Shown in pieces: positions 21,700 through 33,829 of a DNA stretch of 64,000 bases (its first letter is position 1; every line of letters begins with the position of its first letter). Where the stretch lies: positions 664,514,438-664,578,437 of the forward strand of contig NC_081414.1 of assembly GCF_030272615.1 (NCBI RefSeq), written 5' to 3'. The position numbers and the translations under genes are program-made. Source of the DNA: Cryptomeria japonica. Lineage: Eukaryota > Streptophyta > Pinopsida > Cupressales > Cupressaceae. The notes below the pieces were generated by a model, which ran no database searches, had not been told where the DNA came from, and worked only from the letters and a program-made list of their open reading frames with translations.

Positions 21700-24600
21700 A
21701 AAACTGAATCAAGATTCATGCATTCGCAAGTCTCATGAAAATAACATTCAAGTTTCTCTTCAAATGTGATAAGGCATGTTTCCATGTTTCCAACGCGTTC
21801 TCAGTGTACTCAAGTGTAGACATAATTTGTATATGGAAGTCTTCCATGGAATCAAGTGTACAAGTTTCTGGAGTAGCTAAAATAGCTTCTGCATTCTTGT
21901 AGGCTCTCTATAGGATGTCCACTTGGGATGTGAGTAGACTCTTCAATTCCTTCAGTGACCAAAGTCTTTTTGCTTTCTCAAGATCATTGGTATCCAACCT
22001 ATTGTGCAAATCATCCACAGATTTGCTAAAAGAAAAAATAGTCTTGAAGTGGTACATATGCATTGCATATCTTTTCTAGCTCTTGCTCTATTTTATTTTG
22101 CCTTTTATTGATATCAGAATAAAAGAATGAAACATTAGAAGTAGAAGCAAGATATTTGCCTCCTATTTCAATAGCTTTACTTAACAAATCTTTATTCAAA
22201 GATAGAGCAAGTTTCCATGTATCAATTGCTTTCATAAGCTGATCTCCATGCCTCTTCCTATTACTCTTCTCAGCATAAGTTTGTAATGCTTCTTCAAGTG
22301 ACTTAATTTGGTCAGATGCATTAGCAACTAATTTACCAAGTTTTCTAATAGGGGTTGTCAGATGTCCTGTATAATTTTCCGGTAGTAGACTTGATAAAAT
22401 ATCTACTATATTCTGAATTGTTTCAACTCCCATTCTTTTCTCTTTAAGTCTCTTCTTGTGTGCTCTAGATTGCATGATAGTTGCAATCTTCATCATTTCA
22501 GATGCACTCATATTATCAACAATTATAGGTCTTGATATGCCTAATGAGTCATCATCATCTTCATTAGTATGCTGAATGACTAATGTTTTGGTCGGTTCAG
22601 AAGATGTTGCCTTAACAATTTCTTCCTCTTGTCCTTTCTCCATTTCTTCTTAAAAAATCTATGTGTCAACATTTTCATTAGACTCATTCTGAATGTTCTA
22701 TGAAATTGGTTGGGATTGGAGTTTTTTAGGTTGTTCCTTTGTAGGTGGAACATCCACTCTTGGTTGAGTTGTCGGTTTCTCAATTGAAGTAACTTGTAAA
22801 ATAGTGATTTCAGGTGGTTGCATATCTGGTACAATGATGTCTCCAGATAGATCAATTGTATCCTGGATATCATCAACAACTTGGATGATAGTGTCATCCT
22901 TCTTCTTGACAGGATAGACCACATAAGCTTGCACAATTTCTTCTTCATCCATTTTAGGTCGATCAACAATATCTTGTTCATCCTTGAAGAATGTATAAGA
23001 TTTTATGAGTGTTTGATACTACGAGCAATCTAATGAGTCTTAGTCTCAATAGTTTGTACTTTTCCATTGATCAGGTTCAATATTCTCGATTTGTAAGAAA
23101 AATGAACTTTATACTTATCAACCAATTCATTCAACTCATCCTTTGACAATCCACGAAAATATTGTACAAATACATCATCTATGATTCCTTTTTCTCTCTT
23201 TATTGCTTCCTCCCATTTATTCAAAATAATAGTATACAAGGAATTAGAGATATACTTTTCAAGATCATGTGGTAATCTATTGTAATGACACAAATGAATG
23301 ATTACCTATTGAATGATTTGCTCCTTTTCATCTTCAGTGAAAGAATCAAAATGTTCTTTGACATTGTCAAATCTGTTTCTCCCTAATGTCTTCACTATCC
23401 TCTCAAAGGTAGTCTCAGGCTTGTAAGTTGAAATATAAAAAGGCATAGTTGCCTTTGGCACTTCCTTCACTTTCTTTGCTACTCTACCGATAGCTTTCAT
23501 TTTCTTGGGTTCTTCCTCGATGTTAGTGCCTTCAGATTCTGCTTGGAGAATTAGTTTCCGACCTCTTTTCTTAGATGCATTCTCCTTCATTGCATAAACT
23601 TTTGGTGCTGGTTCCTTTTTGGTTTGGACACTTCGTGTCACTCTTGTACTTTTCATCACCAGAGGTTCTTTCTCAACCTTCTTTTTCTTACCTTTACCAC
23701 TCGTGGTAGGAACAATATTGGTTCTAGCTTGTGCAGTCTAATCTTCACCAACATTTAATTTTGCCTTTTTTTATCCTTTGGAGATGTTAACAGGTTATTA
23801 GCATAACCAATCAGTAAGTCATAGTTGACCTCATAACTCATATCTTCCATTTCTTCTTCTCCAGCCTCAATTGCCTCCATTAAATAGAAATCAATGGTAA
23901 CTATGAAAATAATGTCCTTAGCAAAATGTTTTACCACATCGTCAGGCAATCTTAATCTCATGCTAATTTTCTTTTGAAACTCATTGAAGTATTTGTTCAT
24001 TATAGAAGAAAAGGTGTTCTTCATAGCCTTGATAATGTTCTTAATATGGGTAGATACTGGTAGATCCTTAGACCATTCAAAATCACCTATTCCTGGTAGG
24101 AAATTCTGGAAATAAAAGAATAAACCAATCAATAACTATCCAAATTTAAATTTAAGACTACTATCCTTCTTGATATACTAAAGATTTAACATTAATTGTC
24201 TCCTTATGGCCTCACATAGGTCATAATTAGCATTTTCAATTATCATCTTGTAAGCAGTATGCACCGCTATTGATGAAACACTATTTTCTTTGCTAGAATA
24301 AAATACCCGGTAGCCTATAACCATAGCTACCAACTTTACCACTGGATCCCTGATGTTATTTATAGAAAAAACACACTTATCAGATGCTGATCTAGTTAGA
24401 GTGTATATTGTCTCTTTTGAAATACACCTCAGCACAAGTACTTCACCGGTTGAGTAAAAACCAGTTACAACTTGAATAACTTCCTTGGTTATAATAGTAT
24501 GAGTCCTTTCTAAATACATGTTTTCTCTATGAATTCGAATCAAAATAATTCGGATATGATATTCTTCAAAATATTCAAGAAAGTAAGTTGCGTTATGAAA

Positions 24601-24858
24601 ACCTTTTTCATAAACCCTAATATATTCTGTTTGAATCTTTCCATTTTCTTCGCAAAGGGATTTTAATTGAGAATATATCAACAATGATCCTAAATCCTCA
24701 TTCTTGCAATCAATTTAGCTGGACAAATCTCCTTTCACTGTAACACCACTAGGAACTTGTGATAAAGAATTATAAGATACAATTTGTTCCACTTCAATAA
24801 CTTCCATAGGTTCAGATATAATCATTAATCTCTCTACTGGTTTAGAAGATGATGCCAT
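21700..24858 (-). pseudogene. element A ORF2, large protein of unrecognised family
   Basis: Start is Met of MASSSKPVERL at 24858, matching the MASASHTSSS starts of B and C. Order from the N-terminus: a ~50-residue leader (VSYNSLSQVPSGV); domain 1 (24684-24178; LEYFEEYHIRIILIRIHREN, AMVIGYRVFYSSKENS); a hydrophobic segment GLFFYFQNFLPG (about 24125-24090); a Lys/Arg-rich linker (23660-23450, KKRGRKL); domain 2 with YISTYKPETTF, EHFDSFTEDEKEQ and LCHYNRLPHDLEKY (23430-23030); an acidic, Pro-rich linker (22950-22560); and a helical C-terminus (22530-22030; DQIKSLEEALQTY). Stops and shifts separate the pieces. The far C-terminus toward 21700 is fragmentary. The same order occurs in B and C. I do not recognise the family. 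It may be a captured plant protein or a highly derived Gag. No enzyme motif is visible. Confidence 0.65.
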
Positions 24859-25313
24859 TCCAAATAAACTAGATTCAAAGAATGATTTTTCAAAGAAATA
24901 ACTTATTTCACGCACACTGCCTCTTTAACCAGTTGAATGCATAAGTGAACACTAGTTTGGTCTTCTCCAACCTTCAAATCTACTTGATTACAAAAATCAC
25001 AATGCAGCTTCAACAAATATCAACCAGCAATCCTTTCTCAGCTCTGCAAGTGCTCAAAAATTATGTCTCGTATGTGTTAGGGTAAAAATAACAAACTGAA
25101 AACTCGCTTTTATCCTTTTTACCTACTGCATTAAATGCTTGCCTGTTAGGGTTACAAACCCTAGTTACACTGCTTAATGATACATAGATGTAAAACTGAT
25201 TGATAACTGATTATCAAAATTTCATGCATACAAATTCTCTTACCACTCATTCATTTCAAGGGGTCTGGAGGTGGTTTTACCTCTAAGTTCCCCTTAGACA
25301 TATTCAAAAGGCT
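24859..25313 (-). other. spacer between ORF1 and ORF2 of element A
   Basis: Non-coding in all frames. It is the equivalent of 32079-32501 in B and 52159-52610 in C, which show similar features (a run of CCCTAA-containing sequence, then the ORF2 leader). It may hold the ORF2 promoter or an intron, which cannot be decided here. Confidence 0.4.
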
Positions 25314-26607
25314 TAATTTACCGGTGCATGATTCTCCACATTTGGTGAAGGAACAATTTCTTCTCCAAGTGAGTCATCACTCTTCTTCTTCCATATTCAG
25401 TTCATTTCTTCTCTAGTTTCTTCAACATTAACTTTCTTCTTTCCTTTCTGATCTTTAGAAGGATTGACCAGTTTGCTCTTTCTAGATCTACAAAATTTTG
25501 CCAAGTGTCCTAGTTTGTGACAGTGATAGCAAGCCATACCAGATGATTTCCAAGGTCCTGCATTACCTCTCCTAGTTCTTCTTTTACAATTCATAGTCAC
25601 ATGACCAAAGTTGTTACAAATGGTGCAGATGACATTTGTTACCTTTTCCATCTCAAATGGACTAAACCTATTGTTGTAGGGTCTTTTCTAGTTCATGTTG
25701 ACCTGATTATCAAAATTTCTCATCCAGTTGCCATTTGGTCTTGAATGTATATGCGGTACAGGATTATTCACTCCATATCTGTATTCAACTGATCTATGTC
25801 CATACATTTTACATGTGAAGCAATGACCTTCAAATTTCTTGGACAAATACCTAGCATTAGTATTGTAGCTTGCATTTCCATTAGGTTTATCTCTACAAAC
25901 ATTTGCAGTGTGACTAGGTTTATGGCAAATAAAACAAATAGGTTTAAAGGCCTTCTTACCGGTAGGATTTTTGACCTTAGGAGCAGATTTATTCTTAAGA
26001 GTGTTGCTCTTGGTACCAGAGGATTCACCCTTTTTAGATGTGTGAAAACCAAGTCCAGAGGTATCACCATTCATCCATTGTGATTGAATTTGTTCTTTCA
26101 ACAAGATAGAACTTCTATTGAACTTCTCCAATTTCCCATTTGCTTCAGTGAGCTATCTGGTGAGATCTTCATTATGTTTTGACAGGTTCTTTCTCAAAGA
26201 TGATGCCAATTCAAGATCTAGCTATAGGTTATCTTTTTCATCTCTTTCTGCATTCAAATATTCATGCAAGGTAGCATTCTCTCACTTGAGCTTGACAATC
26301 TCATGATCTCTTCCTTTTGTGATATCTTTAGCAGTTCTCCTAGCTTCCTGTTCCTGACTCATGCAGATAGTAAGACCTTCTAGCTCTCTCCTCAAATTTA
26401 GCTTTTCACTATTTAGTTTTTCAACTTCCTCAGCTAAAGCATCAATATTAGCCTCGTCTGAAGAACTATTATCAGACATTTCTAACAATTGTTCAGTTAG
26501 CTCTCTTCTTTTGACTTTAGAAGTTTCAATTTGACCCTTAGGGTTTCAAGCTCATTCCTACTAGCCTCAAGCTCTCTAGCCATATCAAAGTAGCTCATAT
26601 TTTCCAT
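25314..26607 (-). pseudogene. element A ORF1, coiled-coil and zinc-knuckle (Gag-like) protein
   Basis: Starts MENMSYFDMAREL at 26607. A frameshift near 26510 is followed by a heptad-rich coiled coil (RRELEGLTICMSQEQEARR) with stops near 26281, 26223 and 26155. Zinc knuckles of the CX2CX4HX4C type follow: CFICHKPSHTANVC (about 25945-25905), CFTCKMYGHRSVEY (last Cys lost), CTICNNFGHVTMNC and CYHCHKLGHLAKFC (25630-25490). Four knuckles in this order also occur in B and C. There is no capsid-type gag domain ahead of the coiled coil. The protein probably binds the element's RNA. A TAG near 25690 and a TGA near 25395 interrupt it. Confidence 0.75.
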
Positions 26608-26654
26608 GATAGCTCTAGTGTTTTCTTCCAAGTGATTAGGATTTAAGGAATTTA

Positions 26655-26667
26655 GGCTTTGATACCA
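26655..26667 (-). other. primer-binding site of element A
   Basis: Minus strand TGGTATCAAAGCC is one mismatch from TGGTATCAGAGCC, the classical complement of the 3' end of plant initiator tRNA-Met. It lies 2 bases inside the 5' LTR. Confidence 0.85.
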
Positions 26668-26669
26668 AT

Positions 26670-27752
26670 TGATGGACTTGTAAAGTACTGAGAGGGGGTG
26701 TGAATCAGTGACACAAAAAACAGTACTACTTTAAACACTGACCGATAGATAAACTTAACAAGTTTGTTAAATAATATGCATGCAATCGAAAATGATATAA
26801 CATCCACCATAACACAAGTGTTTATACATGGAAAAATCAAATAGGTAAAAACCATGGTGAGATGGGACTCATAAGTTAACTATCTACAGTAACTGATAAC
26901 TGACCAGTTAGGGTCTACAAAATGCTCTGCTAGGAGCGAATCCTGTTAAAGATCCCAAAGCTTAATTAAAAGCTATACCCTGTAAAAGGTAGTACCCTGT
27001 AAGGAGTAACCTTGGTGGAGGATTTCTAAATCCAAACTAATGGATCACCCAATTAGAGGATTTGAACAATGAAGCTTGTTAGAGCTTACCCGGTTAGGGG
27101 ATTTGACTCTTGCAGCGATTAGAAAAGAACATGTGATGTGATCTAGTAATAGCACAACTTGCTTGTATAGATCCTCTTCTGTGCACTTAACTCCTCTTTA
27201 CCAACATACTCTGTGACTTAACACTTCTACCTTTACATATAACATATCACTTTCTCTCATACAAAATAATTCACCGTGATGTCAATATATAGACTTAAGA
27301 TTTCATGTCAGCCTCTATAAATCATAACACAATTACATAGGTGTAGTGTATTTGGTCAAGTGATCATAACTCATCACAAAAATACCACCAAATCTTGTTG
27401 GTAAGGATAACTCATCATGACTTGTGATAACTCATCACATAATCAATGAATATCGGTTGGAACAAGCAGTACTGGTTGGAGTTAAACATATAAAACATTA
27501 CCCTTGATGCTCCTGTGAAAATCTCCGCTAGATCTTCATGTTGCTGTCGAGTTATGTATATCCATTGGTTGTCTCTATACATATATATATACTGGTTGTC
27601 ACCAAGTACTGGTTAGAAATAAACCTCTAGTATATCAGTTGTAGTATAAACAACTTTGAAGTTACACGGGTAGACAATATGAATATATGTGTGTGTATGT
27701 GTTTCATCAATGAAGAAAATAATGAATTCATACAATCATCATTAAGCCAATA
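26670..27752 (-). repeat. element A 5' LTR (1,083 bp)
   Basis: Plus strand TGATGGACTTGTAAAG...AAGCCAATA. The terminal CA has mutated to TA. It is paired with 20437-21469. GAGGGGGTG lies near the plus-strand start. Confidence 0.85.
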
Positions 27753-27757
27753 GAGAC
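27753..27757. repeat. target-site duplication GAGAC, right copy of A
   Basis: Exact repeat of 20432-20436. Confidence 0.88.
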
Positions 27758-27853
27758 AATAATTGTTGAAACTCACATGGGGTTTCCCAACAAGGCTATG
27801 CTATTCAAAGTAGATATTTAGATGCTTGACGCAACTGTCTCCTCCCTTGGCAC
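27758..27853. other. host sliver between elements A and B
   Basis: Ninety-six bases of pre-insertion DNA, continuous with 20431 on the left (after removing A) and with 34948 on the right (after removing B). It probably belongs to the 5' end of element G. Confidence 0.55.
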
Positions 27854-28972
27854 TGATGAATACTAAGAGGGGGGGTGAATTAGTATACCAAAAAATCTTG
27901 CACTAAAACATTTAAACAGTCTAAAGATAATCCAGTAAAACAGTTTAACAGATAGATCAGTTATCACACATGCAAACCAAAATGCAAATAACGCATTCAC
28001 CCACAAAAGCAATACAACTATAACACAAGATATTTGATGTGGAAACCCAAATGGGAAAATCCACGGTGAGATGGAACTCACAAGTCACTATCTGCAGAAT
28101 AGAAACCAGACCGGTTAAGGTCTTACAATGTTCTTCACCAGAACAGGTCCTATTAGGAATCTCAATCTCTGTTAGGAGATAAGTCCGATCAAGGACTACC
28201 TTGCTAGAGGATTTTAGATTCACAAAGGTGAACCACCTTGTTAGAGGATTTTACAAAATGCTTTTGGGCCTACCTGGTTAAGGGTTATAGACTTGTCAAA
28301 GATGTGAGTAATCAACAAGTGTTTGATCTATCTAATAGCATGGACTGCTCAGTTAGATCCTTGATAGCTCATTCTTAATGCACTCCTACATTACTTCAGT
28401 CTTCTACACATTCATATTCTTTTCAACTCCTCAACCACCTTAAACAGTAGTCACAACATAAACCCTTTCAGCAACAACCTAAAACCCTAGACATGATGTC
28501 CTTTTAAAGGAATCTGATTTCATGTCGGTCCAATAGGATTACATTTCAATTTCCTAGGTTCAATGAATCTAGACATACTCAGTAACACGACACAAGAAGC
28601 ATCGCTAGTGTGTCGGCACCGTCAAACAATCAGTGGATTGATAACTTATCACAAAATGCCAGTTGGTAACTCATCACAGAGTATTACCAGTTCATGCACA
28701 ATACCACTTGCCGGTTCACCAAAAATGAAGACTGGTAAAAATGTGCTATGTCGCTTTAATCCCTCATACCGCTTGAGGTCAACGTGCCACTTTAGATCGG
28801 TAAACACATTCTACAAAACATCAATAGTCTAATGACTATAATACAACATACTTGCAACATACCGGTTGAAACAAATACCGGTTGTGCTCTAACTCATACA
28901 TATAAAGAGGATCTTAATGCAAGTGTGTTTCCATCAATGATAATCACAACATAAACATAAAAAATGCCAACA
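27854..28972 (-). repeat. element B 3' LTR (1,119 bp)
   Basis: Plus strand TGATGAATACTAAGAG...AAAATGCCAACA. It is nearly identical in layout to 33830-34947. It contains several ACCGGT or decayed ACCAGT/ACTGGT palindromes near its plus-strand right end. Confidence 0.88.
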
Positions 28973-28984
28973 ATCTCCCCCTTT
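28973..28984 (-). other. polypurine tract of element B
   Basis: Minus strand AAAGGGGGAGAT, directly before the 3' LTR and identical to those of A and C. Confidence 0.88.
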
Positions 28985-29295
28985 GGCATTGATGGCAACA
29001 CTTAGGAAATAAAATTTTGACATCTAAGTGTTTTACAACAAAATAATGCCATTAGCAAAATTGCTCCCCCTAAGCATATACACTATCCCTTTAACAATAT
29101 AATGAATAGCAATTTTGCATACAAAGCATAAACATTGAGATATCAGAGCATATATCAAAGCATATAGAAAAATTCTAAAACCAAATACTTATCCCCTATA
29201 CTTCTTCAAAATAGAGTACATCTTCCCCTTTGCCAACAATGACAAAGTACCACTGAACAACCCTGTTTCCATTTGATATTAAAACAATAAAAGTT
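28985..29295 (-). other. element B 3' untranslated region
   Basis: Non-coding. It includes a second GGGGGAGCAATTTTGC-type purine stretch on the minus strand near 29064-29080, which also occurs in C near 56141-56158. Confidence 0.55.
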
Positions 29296-32078
29296 TATGA
29301 CAATAAGGAGTAGTACTTGTCAAAAATAGATTTATAGTGCTGCAAGAATTGCTTCATTTATAGAGACCAGGACTCAAGTAGGGAGGTGGCCACTTCTTTC
29401 TCTGTTTGCATTTGGGAGACCTATTCTTCCATGGCATCAATTGTGCTCATCTCTTGTGTAACTGTCAAGGCATCCAGGTTCAAATAACACTTCTGAAGAA
29501 TTTGCTGACATGGAAGTAAAACTAGTTGAAGTTCTTGCAAATCTCTAGACCGTGTGTTGATTTCTTGCTCCATTTTGGCTGACTGGATATGAAACCGATG
29601 AACAGTTTGCCCATAAGTTGTGAAGGAATCATAGCGCAGCTTGAATGTGCTCAAGTAGGACTGCAAGTCCTGTTCAAGTTTTTGCTTCTAAGCTAGCACA
29701 TCATCATAGAATAGATGAGGTTGATAGATTTTGTTGAGTAGCATATTCCCCTCATCTAGAGCATCCCTTATATCCTTTTGTTCTTTCTTCAGTTCAGACC
29801 GGAGCTCATTCAACTTTTTCACCAGAGCTATATTAAGAGCCTTTTGATGCTCCTTCTTGACATTAGCCTCTGCTGCCTCTTCAAGACTCTGCACTTGATC
29901 ATCTACTACTTTGCATAGGAGCTTTAGTCTAGCTAATGAAGAATTAGTGTTTGGAAGATTTGTATTGGGTATCAAACCGGTAAGCATATCCACAACAGCT
30001 TGGATTACATCCTGCTCCTTCTTCCATTGAATGTTTTCAAGGCGCTCTTGACCTCCTTGATGCTTTGCATTAGCTCCGATTCACTTGCAGACTGGAGATC
30101 GATAGGACTAGTGATATCAACTGGTTTGGCTTGACTCCCGGTTGCCTTTGGAGTCTCCATTTGTGTGCTCTTCTCTGCTTCTCCTGTCTTGTCCTTTTCT
30201 ACTTTCTTTTTCTCTGCTTCTCTTCTTTTCTCCGCTTCCTTATCTTCTTCTTCCTTCTTCTTTTTCTCTACTTCCTTCTTCTTTTCTTGTTCCTTGTCTT
30301 CCTCTTCCTTCTTCTTCCTCTCAGCTTCCTTCCTCTTCTCCTCTTCTTTCTCTTCCTCTTCCTTCTTCTTCTTTTCTTCTTCCTTCCACTTTTCCTCTTC
30401 TTTATCCTCTTCTTCTTTCTTTTTCCTCTCATCTTCATCCCTCTTCTTCTTCTCTGCCTATTCCCTTACCGCTTCCTATTTGTCCTCGGCTTTGTCATTG
30501 CCCTATTCAGCTTGATGCTCCTATCCTATTCCCTCAGAAGGTATGTCCTGAGTGAAATCTTCTACGTCCAAGGCATCAGCATCAATAGTGCCGATTGGTT
30601 CTACAACCAGATTTCCTTCATCATCAAATGCTTCATCCAGTTTGGATATAACTGGTTCTTCTTCTGCTTGCCAGTTGGCCAAATGTGCTTTGTGAGTCTG
30701 GACAACAATTTGCATAAACAAATGGGTGTCCTTTTCGACATCAGCAACTCTACCTTCTAATAGCCAGAGTCTTCTTTTTCTAGTGAAGAAGAGTCCTTTA
30801 TTTAGATCAATAACATCATATAATTCAAAATTTGACAGGTCAGGAAAGTATTGTGCAAAAACCTTCTCTCTAATTTCCTATTCTTTCTCTATGGAAATGC
30901 GCCATCTATTATCTAATGACATATATAAAGAATCCAGTGTCTTAGACTTAATCTCTGAGGGCAACCGGTCATTACTACACAGATACTGAATTATTTCCTT
31001 CTCAATCACTTCCTTTTCATCCTCATTGAAGTCATCAAAACACTCAAGTAAATCATTTAACTCTTTTCTCCTAATATTATTTATTGTTCTTTGACAATGT
31101 GTCAAAGGTTTATAGGAGGAAATATCTATATTTACTGGTGCTGAAGATGCCAGTTCACTCTGTGTCTTCTTTCTTGTCTGTCTCACCTTTTTGGGCTGCC
31201 CCTTAGACATAGTTTCTTCTAAGTCTAAAGAGTTTCTTCTCGTCTTCCTCTTTCTCTGGAACACTTTAGCTGGTGCAGCTTCCGGTTTCTTCTTAGCTGG
31301 TGACCGCTTGGTTACTTTTGGAGTTGTAGTAGTAACCGATGCTGATGCTGCAGGCACTACCTTTGCCTTCTTCATTGCCGGTCCTTTCTCTTTCACTGCT
31401 GGTGGTTCCTCAACTGGTGCTATCCTCTCTAGGTAAGTGCCGGTTCTCTTCACCTTAGGATCAAATGGTGAGGCAATAAGGGTAGAGGCATACCCTTCCA
31501 GCATGTCGTACATCACCTCATAGCCCATTGGCTACACTTCTTCCATTCTAGGCTCAACAGCCTCCATTATACATTTGTCTACTTGGATGGTGAAGCAGAT
31601 ATTGTCTTCATATTTCTTGATGATGTCTCCTGATATCCTTACTCTCAGTTTTGCTTACTGTCCTTAGGGCTGGTACTTCCCCTATATTACAGAAACCAGT
31701 GACTGCATGAATTGCCTATGGCATGATATCATGCATCCTCTCCAAGTAAATTTTGGCACCATGGACTCTGCTCAGAATAATCCTTATATGATCTTCTGTG
31801 AAATCCTCCAAGAAGTAAACAACATTGTGGAGTTTCTTCTTCTCCAGAATACTATACTCAAGTTTGATCATCTTATCTTGTCCACAAAGTAGACCTAGTT
31901 GGGTATGGATAGCTAGAGACCCTAGGTCTTCGAGTTTACAATCAATATAATCTGAGATTCCCTCTTCTACTATCACTCTAGCTGGAACTTGTGATAGGGC
32001 ATTATACTTTGACTTCCATTGAATAAAACTTTCAGACTCAATAGATGCACTAGAACTGGTATGAGATGCGGAAGCCAT
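29296..32078 (-). pseudogene. element B ORF2, large protein of unrecognised family
   Basis: Starts MASASHTSSSAS at 32078. Domain 1 begins LEDFTEDHIRIILSRVHGAK, then breaks after PALRTVSKT near 31650. The next residues (RVRISGDIIKKYED) correspond to a point about 150 codons later in C, so an out-of-frame deletion has removed the rest of domain 1 and the FFYFQGYFPG segment. Then come the basic linker (31430-31150, with repeated KK/RK), domain 2 (DISSYKPLTHCQRTI, FDDFNEDEKEVIEKE; 31120-30880), an acidic stretch (30710-30550) and a long Lys/Glu helix (about 30450-30170). The C-terminal helical domain (29993-29300) contains DDQVQSLEEAAEAN and KKLNELRSELKKEQ. Stops include TAGs at Gln positions when compared with C. 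The product is unknown; it is probably co-packaged or RNA-associated, by analogy with ORF1 only. Confidence 0.7.
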
Positions 32079-32501
32079 TGTAGAAATTTTAAGAACTCAA
32101 AAAATACCTTTCAAAACATGCAAATTTAGGGCTTTCCGATTCTCCTTTACTCCTCACTTCATCGGTAGCTAAATCATCGCTTTGTGTTCTCCACTTGACC
32201 GTTTGCTATTTGAATTTGAATCTCCTTCACGGTTTCTCAATTTCTCCAAATCTCTGCTCAAATTGCCTTTTCTTTGCTTGAAAACTGATAGTGAGAAATG
32301 ATTTCAAAAATGCTTTTAAACCTAGTCCTCACCTACCATCATTAATGATCCTCCATTAGGGCATAAACCCTAATTTGCCTTTTTACCATTTCTGGTCTTC
32401 TGCCAAGCGACATGTATCATATACCGATTAAGGTCTTTTGCCGGTATAAATTGGGGGTTTGAAAACATTTTGCCATTTGCTCCCCCTAAGCCTTTTGAAA
32501 C
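32079..32501 (-). other. spacer between ORF1 and ORF2 of element B
   Basis: No coding potential. It matches the equivalent spacer of C (52159-52610), which shows it is an inherited part of the family. A short inter-ORF leader or internal promoter is possible. Confidence 0.45.
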
Positions 32502-33779
32502 TTAGTTTGTTGGTTTCGATATTTCCACACTAGATGCAGAAATCGGTTCCTCTTCCAACATTACTGGTTTCCTCTTCCAGGTTTTGTTCATGTCCGCTTG
32601 AATTGTTTCAACGTCAATTCCTCCTTCCTGAGTGACTGGTATATCATCAGATATACTCTTTCTAATTCTGCAGAATCTTGCAATGTGACCTAGTTTGTTG
32701 CAGTGATAGCAAACCAATCTAGGTGCTCTCCAAGGTCCATTGTTCATGTTTCCATTCTTCCTTTTGCATGTTGTAGTAGTGTGACCATGACCATGACAGA
32801 TCATACAATTTTCTCTCCATCCAGTTGCCACTTGGTAGTCACTGCTTCTTGGCTAATGATTGAAGACATTAAACCAGTTGTGATTCTAGTTCACAAAAGG
32901 TTTAGGACCAACTCCTTGGGTCCTCTAAGGATATCTTCCAGTGTTATTCATGACAGACCTACATTCAAATTCTCTATGTCCATACTTGTTGCATGCATAA
33001 CAATGACCATTGAACTTATTGGATCTAGGTACATTGTTAATAAAGTAAGGAAAATTATTGTAGGCTTTGCTCCTACATACATTTGCAGTGTGTCCTTCTT
33101 TAAGACAGTTAAAGCAAACATCATTGAATTTTTGCTTACCTTTACCTTTGAATGCTGGTTGCTTCTTTGATGCTTCAACATTTGTTCCTGAGGATTCTCC
33201 TTCCTCATGTCCAGAGAAACCAAGTCCATTGGTATTCTTTACCAGTCTAACTGACTCAATCTTTTGCTCTAGCTTGACAGTACTTTTGCTGAACTTAGCA
33301 AGTATTTCCTTTGACTCAGAGAGTTCTTTGGAAATAGCAGCATTTGTTTCCAACAAATTTTCATTCTCAAAGATGGTAGTGTTCAGTTCTCCTTGCATAT
33401 CTTCCTTTTCCACCTTGCTTGCATGGAGTTGAGCATTTAGGGCACTCATCTCTTGTTTCAACTTGGAGATCTCACAGTCTCTTTCTTTCACTAGGTCTTC
33501 AGTTTTTCTCTGGTTCTCAAGCTCTTGACACATCCGCATAGTCAGTCCTTCCAACTCCTTTCTCAGTTTGGAGTTTGATTCATTCAACTTATTTACTTCT
33601 GCAATTAGGGCTTCCATGTCTGCTTCATCTGCAAAACTATTTTCAGATAGCTCCATCAACTTTTCTGCATGTTCTCTCCTTTTTGCTTGAGATGCCTTGT
33701 ATTTGACCATAAGATCATCATAAGCTTTCTCAGACTGAGTGAGCAGTTGAGTAAGTTTCCTCAATGTGTATTCTCCCAT
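32502..33779 (-). pseudogene. element B ORF1, coiled-coil and zinc-knuckle (Gag-like) protein
   Basis: Start ATG (MGEYTLRKLTQ) at 33779, 36 bases after the PBS. Residues about 15-190 are a near-continuous coiled coil (LMELSENS, LRKELEGLTMRMCQ, ERDCEISKLKQEMS). A short Ser/Lys linker follows, then knuckles CFNCLKEGHTANVC (about 33115-33074) and CYACNKYGHREFEC (about 33004-32963). The frame then breaks (stops near 32937, 32893 and 32853), and CMICHGHGHTTTTC and CYHCNKLGHIARFC follow (32831-32640). All four knuckles keep CX2CX4HX4C. Two of the stops align with Gln in C. There is no capsid domain and no protease. An RNA-binding Gag substitute is the natural reading. Confidence 0.8.
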
Positions 33780-33814
33780 ATCTCTTTCCAAGTGGTTAAA
33801 CTTATAGAAAGGTT

Positions 33815-33827
33815 GGCTCTGATACCA
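33815..33827 (-). other. primer-binding site of element B
   Basis: Minus strand TGGTATCAGAGCC, the full plant initiator tRNA-Met complement, 2 bases inside the 5' LTR. Confidence 0.92.
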
Positions 33828-33829
33828 AT

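Larger units (their letters stand above)
20437..27752 (-). mobile_element. element A: two-ORF LTR element without polymerase
   Basis: A 7.3-kb minus-strand element. Its order on the minus strand is 5' LTR (27752-26670), tRNA-iMet-type PBS (26667-26655), ORF1 coiled-coil/zinc-knuckle protein (26607-25314), ORF2 multi-domain protein (24858-~21700), polypurine tract (21481-21470) and 3' LTR (21469-20437). No protease, RT, RNase H or integrase motif is visible in any frame. The PBS and the C-rich end of the LTR are like those of Ty1-copia elements, so a copia-type partner may supply enzymes (inference). Both ORFs are broken. A is inserted in the 5' region of G. It is the most diverged of the three near-complete copies (A, B, C). 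Confidence 0.85.

Noticed and set aside
30131-30760. Long plus-strand Ser/Phe/Leu-rich open frames, looking like membrane proteins
   Set aside because: They are antisense to the Lys/Glu-rich helix of element B ORF2; GAA/AAG codons read backwards give TTC/CTT.
32502-33779. Host zinc-finger or splicing-factor gene
   Set aside because: The knuckles are retroviral CX2CX4HX4C type, the reading frame follows a PBS and sits between LTRs, and copies recur in A, C and E.
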